Of a DNA stretch of 11,257 bases, positions 7,493-11,257 are shown piece after piece (the stretch's first letter is position 1; every line of letters starts with the position of its first letter). Under the pieces are notes generated by a model. The model ran no database searches. It was given only the letters and a program-made list of their open reading frames with translations, and had not been told where the DNA came from. The position numbers were made by a program, and so were the translations under genes. The DNA is from Breoghania sp037026715. Lineage in GTDB: Bacteria > Pseudomonadota > Alphaproteobacteria > Rhizobiales > Stappiaceae. The stretch lies in assembly GCF_037026715.1 (NCBI RefSeq), contig NZ_JBANCG010000021.1, positions 1-11,257 of the forward strand, read 5' to 3'.

Positions 7493-8014
7493 TTACATGC
7501 ACAATCGAGCCCTCTCCAGCCCCTCGGCATCCACCACCACCCGCAAGCCCGTCCCGAGCGATACGGCAACCGTCTTGCTGTTGACGACCTCCACCGTTGC
7601 CTCCAGCCCGTCCAGCCATCCCGAGCGGATGACGACGTGTTCCCCGATCTCGAACTGAACCCGCTGCCGGGCTTTGCGGAAGTCGAACATTCCCATGTCC
7701 TGGGCGACCTGAAGCGCTTCAACGCGATCCGCGCGGATCTCCACCGGCCGGCCATGCGCCGCGATGAACTGCGCGACGCCGTCGCATTTGCGCGCCGCTC
7801 CGAACGCCAGATCGTCGGCCGGAAACGCCGCGAATACGTACCCGCTGAACAGCGGCATCTCGATATCCTTCGTCCGCCGCTTGCCGCAGATCACCCTCTT
7901 GCGGCGAACCTGCTGCATTGGGCAGAAGGCTTCAATGCCGGCTTCTGCGAGTGAGACAATCGCCCGCCGCTCGCAACGAGGATTGGCCCGGATGACGTAC
8001 CAGCGCTTTTCCAT
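7493..8014 (-). CDS. NusG-family transcription elongation/antitermination protein (phage paralogue)
   Basis: This encodes 173 residues with the NusG layout. The NGN domain (about 4-95) begins KRWYVIRANPRCERRA and contains the family's PLFSGYVFAAF (compare PLFPGYVF in NusG/RfaH). A KOW-type segment (about 120-165) has IGEHVVIRSGWLDGLEATVE. NusG proteins bind the clamp helices of RNA polymerase through the NGN domain and alter pausing and termination. The start at 8014 is chosen because AGGGGGAA lies directly upstream; a longer frame to 8041 lacks such a site and overlaps the neighbour. It is the last gene of the minus-strand phage operon, 14 bases after the preceding stop. A housekeeping NusG would sit near secE and ribosomal protein genes, so this is probably a specialised paralogue acting on phage or nearby operons; the target is not visible. 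Confidence 0.85.
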   Translation of the reverse strand: MEKRWYVIRANPRCERRAIVSLAEAGIEAFCPMQQVRRKRVICGKRRTKDIEMPLFSGYVFAAFPADDLAFGAARKCDGVAQFIAAHGRPVEIRADRVEALQVAQDMGMFDFRKARQRVQFEIGEHVVIRSGWLDGLEATVEVVNSKTVAVSLGTGLRVVVDAEGLERARLCM

Positions 8015-8028
8015 GCTTCCCCCTGCCC

Positions 8029-8328
8029 TTATGCGGCCCACTCGATGCGTCGGCCCATTTCCTCAAAGCGTTGCGCGTTGAAGTGCGCTTCGACCTCTGA
8101 GAACACGGGCGCCGCGTCGTCGTGCATGCGGCCATTCCGCAGAATTTCGATTGCCCGGTCCCGGTGATGATGAAGCGCGCACCGAAGGAATTCCTCGTCG
8201 GCCGCACGCGCTTTCAGGCGCCGCTCGGCATCGCCGGCCAACCAGAGGAATTCCTGCCTCTCATCGAGCGGCTTCGGCTCTGCGTAGCTGCGCCCGTCGA
8301 TGTACGGCCCGGTTCGTTTGCTGGTCAC
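8029..8328 (-). CDS. Small hypothetical protein of the phage replication operon
   Basis: This encodes 99 residues, unrecognised. I chose GTG 8328 because AGAAAGG, overlapping the upstream gene's stop (TGAGAAAGG), sits seven bases before it; the TTG two codons earlier is too close to that site. The protein is highly charged (ERQEFLWLAGDAERRLKARA, then a mixed Arg/Glu/His stretch ending GRRIEWAA) and probably mostly helical, with no signal peptide, membrane segment or Cys cluster. It lies 13 bases after the replication initiator and 14 bases before the NusG-like gene, so it is transcribed with them. A role in replication or early regulation is only guilt by association. Confidence 0.65.
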   Translation of the reverse strand: MTSKRTGPYIDGRSYAEPKPLDERQEFLWLAGDAERRLKARAADEEFLRCALHHHRDRAIEILRNGRMHDDAAPVFSEVEAHFNAQRFEEMGRRIEWAA

Positions 8329-8341
8329 AGTCAAGCCTTTC

Positions 8342-9313
8342 TCAAGCGATCATTCGCGGCTGAAACGGGATGATTTCGGATTTGGGCTTTGAGCGCTCAG
8401 CGATGACGGCCCGAACCTCAGCGACGATCGCTCCCGGGATCGCGCAACCCGGTTTGCCCGGTTCAGGCCCGAGCTTGTCGGCCGGCCATGTGCGGACGCC
8501 CGTCAGCGTCTCGAAGACAACGCGCTTGATGCTCTGGGCGGTGTAGGTGCGGCCGTTGAAGGTGACTGCCTGTTCAGCTTCCGGTGTGTTTGCGCCGGCA
8601 CCGGCCCGCAGGTCTTCGGGCTTGAGCCAGTCGGCCCGGAAGCCGCGCCAGCCGCGTTCGCAGCACAGCGCAACCGCCCGGGAGAGCGACAGGCCCGCCT
8701 TGTCGGCCTCGCGCTCGATACCGGCCCATGCGGTCGCCGTGACCGGGGCACGATGCTTGCGACGAAGGGCGAGGAAATCCGACCAGAGCTGTTCGGGAAT
8801 GCTCTCCGGTTTTGCGATCTGATCCTTTGACCGCCTGGACGCAGGGCGCGCAGCGCTTTCCCCCTCGGGGGGATTAAGGGGGGTATTTATTCCCTTAGAT
8901 TCACCCTTCTTCTCGTTTGTTGCGCTGCTGTTGCGGTGCTGTTGCACTGGCGTTGCGTTCTCTGTTGCGCCCTGCCCGTGGTCAGTCTGATAAAGCTCAT
9001 AGTTACAGATGGTTATGCGCTTCACGCCTGTTGCGCTGTCCGTTGCGATATTTTCCGCACCCTCTAACGCGCGCAGAAACCGCAACACCTTTGTCGGTTC
9101 CCACTGCCATGCGCCGGCCATGAAGCGGACAGACGCGGCGACCTGCCCGCGCTCCAGCTCCACAACCTTGGAGCCGACACGCACCGTGCGGGGCTTCCAC
9201 GAGGCTTCGGAGACGAGCCACAGCCACGCCTCGCGCTTGGTGAAGGGTTCATTGGGAAACTGTGGGTCTGTCCAAATCCCACGGCTCACATTGAAGGTGC
9301 CGCCGATGCTCAT
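8342..9313 (-). CDS. Phage replication initiator / helicase-loader-like protein (O- or DnaT-like)
   Basis: This encodes 323 residues. The N-terminal part (about 1-100) has the winged-helix layout of phage replisome organisers: GIWTDPQFPNEPFTKREAW, a turn with VELERGQVAAS, then the recognition-helix-like WQWEPTKVLRFLRALE. A low-complexity linker (about 105-165) follows. A second domain (about 170-235: EQLWSDFLALRRKHRAPVT, then AVALCCERGWRGFRADWL) resembles the DNA-binding part of DnaT-like primosome proteins. Such proteins recognise the phage origin and deliver the helicase. Its ATG overlaps the helicase stop (ATGA), so the two are translationally coupled, which fits an initiator-helicase pair. 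The linker DNA holds an 11-bp repeat array that may be the origin itself. Family level is fairly sure; the exact class (O-like or DnaT-like) is not. Confidence 0.8.
   Translation of the reverse strand: MSIGGTFNVSRGIWTDPQFPNEPFTKREAWLWLVSEASWKPRTVRVGSKVVELERGQVAASVRFMAGAWQWEPTKVLRFLRALEGAENIATDSATGVKRITICNYELYQTDHGQGATENATPVQQHRNSSATNEKKGESKGINTPLNPPEGESAARPASRRSKDQIAKPESIPEQLWSDFLALRRKHRAPVTATAWAGIEREADKAGLSLSRAVALCCERGWRGFRADWLKPEDLRAGAGANTPEAEQAVTFNGRTYTAQSIKRVVFETLTGVRTWPADKLGPEPGKPGCAIPGAIVAEVRAVIAERSKPKSEIIPFQPRMIA
8870..9051. other. Putative phage replication origin inside the initiator gene
   Basis: Read on the coding (minus) strand, seven iteron-like repeats are followed directly by a purine-rich, AT-richer stretch (about 8917 down to 8876, containing AAGGGAATAAATACCCC). 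This is the order seen in the lambda origin within gene O: iterons, then an AT-rich unwinding region. The gene encodes a plausible initiator and the neighbouring gene encodes the helicase it would load. A short CCCCC-TC-GGGGG inverted repeat lies just beyond (about 8861-8872). Origin function is inferred from this arrangement; there is no direct proof in the sequence. Confidence 0.5.
8918..9051. repeat. Phased ~11-bp direct repeats (candidate origin iterons)
   Basis: On the plus strand the core (T/C)GTTGC recurs at 8918, 8929, 8940, 8951, 8963, 9029 and 9041. Spacings are 11, 11, 11, 12, 66 (six times 11) and 12. Full units read TGTTGCGCTGC, TGTTGCGGTGC, TGTTGCACTGG, CGTTGCGTTCTC, TGTTGCGCCCT, TGTTGCGCTGTC and CGTTGCGATAT. 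Because 11 is not a multiple of three, successive copies fall in different reading frames of the initiator gene (they encode in turn GCA-ACA, CAA-CAG and AAC-AGC type codons). That argues for selection on the DNA and against a protein repeat. The copies lie on one face of the helix, like iterons bound by an initiator. Confidence 0.65.
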
Positions 9314-10716
9314 CGTGCGCCCCCGTTGTCGATGAAGTTGATTGCGATGTCGCAGTAGAGATCGAGCGAGCCCGTCGCCCCGTCGCGGGACTTGGCGACA
9401 ATCGCCTCAAGGCGGTTCTCGTCTCCAAAGGCGAGCGGTGTTGCATCGCGGATCGCGTAATATTCCGGCCGGTAGAGGAACACGACGGAATTGGCGTCCT
9501 GTTCGATGGAGCCGGACTCGCGAAGATCGGAGAGCTGCGGCCGGCAGCCCTCGCGCTTCTCCACCTCGCGGTTCAACTGGCTGAGGAGCACGAGCGCAAC
9601 GCCGAGCCGCTTCGCCATGGCGAGGCAATGGGCCGTGATTTCGGTCAACTCCGCCGTGCGGTTGCCGCGGTAGCGGGCCGAGGGGCGCAGAAGACCCAGA
9701 TGATCGAGGAAGATCACATCGAGCGATTGCCCGCGCCGCTCCCATGTCGTCCTGAGCGCCCGCGCCTTCGCCTCCACCTGGGCGATAGTGACGCCCGGAC
9801 GGTCATAGATGCGGATGGGAAGGTCTTTCAGCTCGTAATGAGCCTCACAGACTGCATTTGCCTCGCCATCGCTCAGGCCCGCCTTGCGCTTGATCTGCTG
9901 ATATTCGATCCGGGCCTTGTGCCGGCGGAAGATCTCATGGGAGGCCATGCGCGCCCACAGATCGGCGGCGGGAACCTCCAGCGAGAAATAGGCGGCGCCG
10001 AACGGGCTCCCGTCCCTCTTGGGCTTGAGAGCGACCGTGTGCAGCATGGAGGAGACGGCGAAGGCCGATTTGCCCATGCCGGGCCGGCCGGCCAGCACAT
10101 AGAGGCAGCCGGGTTGCCAGCACCCAATCTTGCGGTCGAGATCGGCAAAGCCCGTGGACGGGGTTTCAGCGCCCTCCCCTTTGAGGGCCTGTGTCAGATC
10201 CTCGATGTATTGGGCGCCGATCGTGCCGACATCATCCGGCGAGGCATCCTCAAACGAAATGCTGGCGCGCGCATGGGCTGCGGCGGCGTCCGCGTCATCG
10301 ATGATCTTTGCGATCGAGCCCACGGGCAGATTGGCCGCGTGGTATTTGAGGGTGTCGGCCGCTTGCATCAGCTCGCGGCGCGTCGCCAGTTCCACGATGG
10401 CCCGGCCGTAGTCGGCCACGACGACATTCGAAGCGGCATTCCCGACGAGCCGGACCAGATAGCGGGCCTTTTCCTCGCCGTTCGGGGGCTCGATCGTCAG
10501 ACCTTGCTTGACCGATACGGGGCTGGCAACGCGGCCCTCCGCGCACAGATCGCGGATGATCCGATAGATCTCCGCATGGCACGGCACATAGAAGTGTTCG
10601 GGCTCAAGGAAGCCGGAAACGAGGTTCAGGCCCTCATTGTCGAGCAGGAGAGCGCCGAGGATCTGGTGTTCGGCTTCGACGTTGAAGGGCTCTTGAAGGA
10701 TGACGGGGGCGTTCAT
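9310..10716 (-). CDS. dnaB: Replicative DNA helicase, DnaB family (phage)
   Basis: This encodes 468 residues, the usual DnaB length. An ATP-driven hexamer of this type unwinds duplex DNA at the fork and recruits primase. The N-terminal domain (about 8-110) begins NVEAEHQILGALLLDNEGL. The RecA-like domain has Walker A GRPGMGKS (210-217, Lys216), the FSLEVP glutamate motif, Walker B DVIFLD (333-338, Asp338), the LLSQLNR sensor-like motif and the family signature LSDLRESGSIEQDAN near 395-412. ATG 10716 is chosen because GAGGG lies five bases upstream and DnaB homology starts there; the open frame continues 72 codons further but overlaps the upstream gene. It begins 7 bases after the Cys-rich gene and overlaps the initiator gene by ATGA. 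All catalytic motifs are intact. It is assigned to a prophage, not the host chromosome set, by its neighbours. Confidence 0.93.
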   Translation of the reverse strand: MNAPVILQEPFNVEAEHQILGALLLDNEGLNLVSGFLEPEHFYVPCHAEIYRIIRDLCAEGRVASPVSVKQGLTIEPPNGEEKARYLVRLVGNAASNVVVADYGRAIVELATRRELMQAADTLKYHAANLPVGSIAKIIDDADAAAAHARASISFEDASPDDVGTIGAQYIEDLTQALKGEGAETPSTGFADLDRKIGCWQPGCLYVLAGRPGMGKSAFAVSSMLHTVALKPKRDGSPFGAAYFSLEVPAADLWARMASHEIFRRHKARIEYQQIKRKAGLSDGEANAVCEAHYELKDLPIRIYDRPGVTIAQVEAKARALRTTWERRGQSLDVIFLDHLGLLRPSARYRGNRTAELTEITAHCLAMAKRLGVALVLLSQLNREVEKREGCRPQLSDLRESGSIEQDANSVVFLYRPEYYAIRDATPLAFGDENRLEAIVAKSRDGATGSLDLYCDIAINFIDNGGAR

Positions 10717-10723
10717 GGCGCCC

Positions 10724-11014
10724 TCACTTCGGCTCGAAGTATTTACAGGCGTGCGCATTGACGGGCACAGGCGGGGCGCCCTTGAGCCCAAGCTGACGGG
10801 TTTTCGCACAAGGGAAAGCCCGGGGCTCTTCCGTAAGCCGGGAATATGTTCTGTTGGCAGACATTCCGTGGAACCGGCACTGCCGGCACAATTTGTCTGC
10901 CATGGCCCCGCCGAAATGCGCCATGCCCGCAAAGGTCAGTGTGGGATCTCCGCTGTCCACGGTGATTTCGCCGGTCAGGCATGCGGTCGCGTTGAGAGGA
11001 ATGGCCTTGGTCAT
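10724..11014 (-). CDS. Small Cys-rich, probable zinc-binding protein
   Basis: This encodes 96 residues. Cys43 and Cys46 (LCRQCRFHG), Cys69 (FPCAK) and Cys90 (ACKYFEPK) are spaced as a possible four-cysteine zinc site, with Cys12 apart from them. His49 and His88 are nearby alternatives. There is no signal peptide or membrane helix. The start is secure: ATG 11014 overlaps the upstream stop (ATGA) and a strong GAGGAGG lies at 11028-11022, seven bases before it. Such small zinc-ribbon-like proteins are common just upstream of replication genes in alphaproteobacterial prophages, but I know no function for this one. DNA or protein binding is the usual guess for the fold. Confidence 0.7.
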   Translation of the reverse strand: MTKAIPLNATACLTGEITVDSGDPTLTFAGMAHFGGAMADKLCRQCRFHGMSANRTYSRLTEEPRAFPCAKTRQLGLKGAPPVPVNAHACKYFEPK

Positions 11015-11257
11015 GCCGCAGCCTCCTCGTCATCGTCCTCGCAGATTGCGGCGCCGGAAATGATGGCGATGGCATCGGAGAGCTTGCGCTGGACGGCGCC
11101 GAGAACCCGAAGGCACGTCTCGCGCTCTGCCCGCGTCAACTTTCCGTCCTCATAGGCATCGAGGACAGCCGCACAGGCGACGCCGGCCTCCTTCATGAGC
11201 TGGCCAACCGTGTGAACGGCAGTGTCCTTCGGGGCGCTCTCCGGCAGGCGTTCGAGG
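11011..11257 (-). CDS. Partial phage regulatory-like protein (possibly CII/CP76-type), C-terminal part
   Basis: The frame is open from the right window edge to TGA at 11013-11011 and gives 81 residues of a longer protein. It reads LERLPESAPKDTAVHTVGQL, continues through a helical segment with DAYEDGKLTRAERETC, and ends in an acidic tail (CEDDDEEAAA). A helix, then xDGKLTRAERxx, then another helix is reminiscent of the C-terminal half of phage regulatory CII-family proteins in proteobacterial prophages; this is a pattern impression, not a motif match. Its internal ATG at 11196 is probably not the true start because the frame runs on without a stop. The stop overlaps the next gene's ATG, which makes it the first gene of the operon visible here. 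Confidence 0.55.
   Translation of the reverse strand, partial: LERLPESAPKDTAVHTVGQLMKEAGVACAAVLDAYEDGKLTRAERETCLRVLGAVQRKLSDAIAIISGAAICEDDDEEAAA

Noticed and set aside
8918..9051. CRISPR array as an explanation of the short repeats
   Set aside because: The units are only about 11 bp, lie end to end without spacers and are inside a coding region.
9628..10761. A 377-residue plus-strand open frame opposite the helicase gene
   Set aside because: The minus strand encodes an intact DnaB with all motifs. The long antisense frame is a by-product of high G+C codon use and has no recognisable domain.

Overview
The window looks like accessory DNA of a GC-rich alphaproteobacterium, probably of the Rhizobiales. 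This is inferred from the high-GC minus-strand genes, the HigA-type remnant and the style of the phage genes; no rRNA or core housekeeping gene fixes the taxon. Two blocks meet in the window: a prophage early/replication operon on the minus strand (right third) and a large plus-strand Rhs-type polymorphic toxin with a candidate immunity gene (centre).

Layout. Positions 1-108 hold the first 36 codons of an unidentified minus-strand gene that leaves the window. Positions 109-797 carry no convincing intact gene, only a decayed HigA-family antitoxin (about 277-564) and perhaps a second small remnant. Positions 798-7061 encode one 2087-residue secreted protein: signal peptide, SpvB-like N-terminus, a run of FG-GAP/VCBS repeats, a TcdB-middle-like segment, YD repeats, the conserved Rhs core ending at a PxxxxDPxG boundary, and a 228-residue variable tip. 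The next gene (7061-7435) overlaps its stop codon (TAATG) and is the expected immunity gene. Convergent to it, reading from 11257 down to 7493, are a partial phage regulatory-like gene, a small Cys-rich (probable zinc) protein, a DnaB-type replicative helicase, a replication initiator/helicase-loader-like protein, a small hypothetical gene and a NusG-family protein. All are closely spaced or overlap by ATGA, so they form one operon.

How the parts work together. The minus-strand genes form a plausible phage replication module: an initiator that marks the origin and recruits helicase, the helicase itself, and a NusG paralogue at the operon's end that could alter transcription elongation. Inside the initiator gene is an array of about 11-bp direct repeats (consensus TGTTGCGCTGC, seven copies between 8918 and 9051) beside an AT-richer, purine-rich stretch. 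The arrangement resembles the lambda origin inside gene O and is the most notable unannotated signal here. The Rhs toxin-immunity pair lies in the opposite orientation and has its own mosaic base composition, as expected of a cargo ('moron') module carried by the prophage or inserted beside it.
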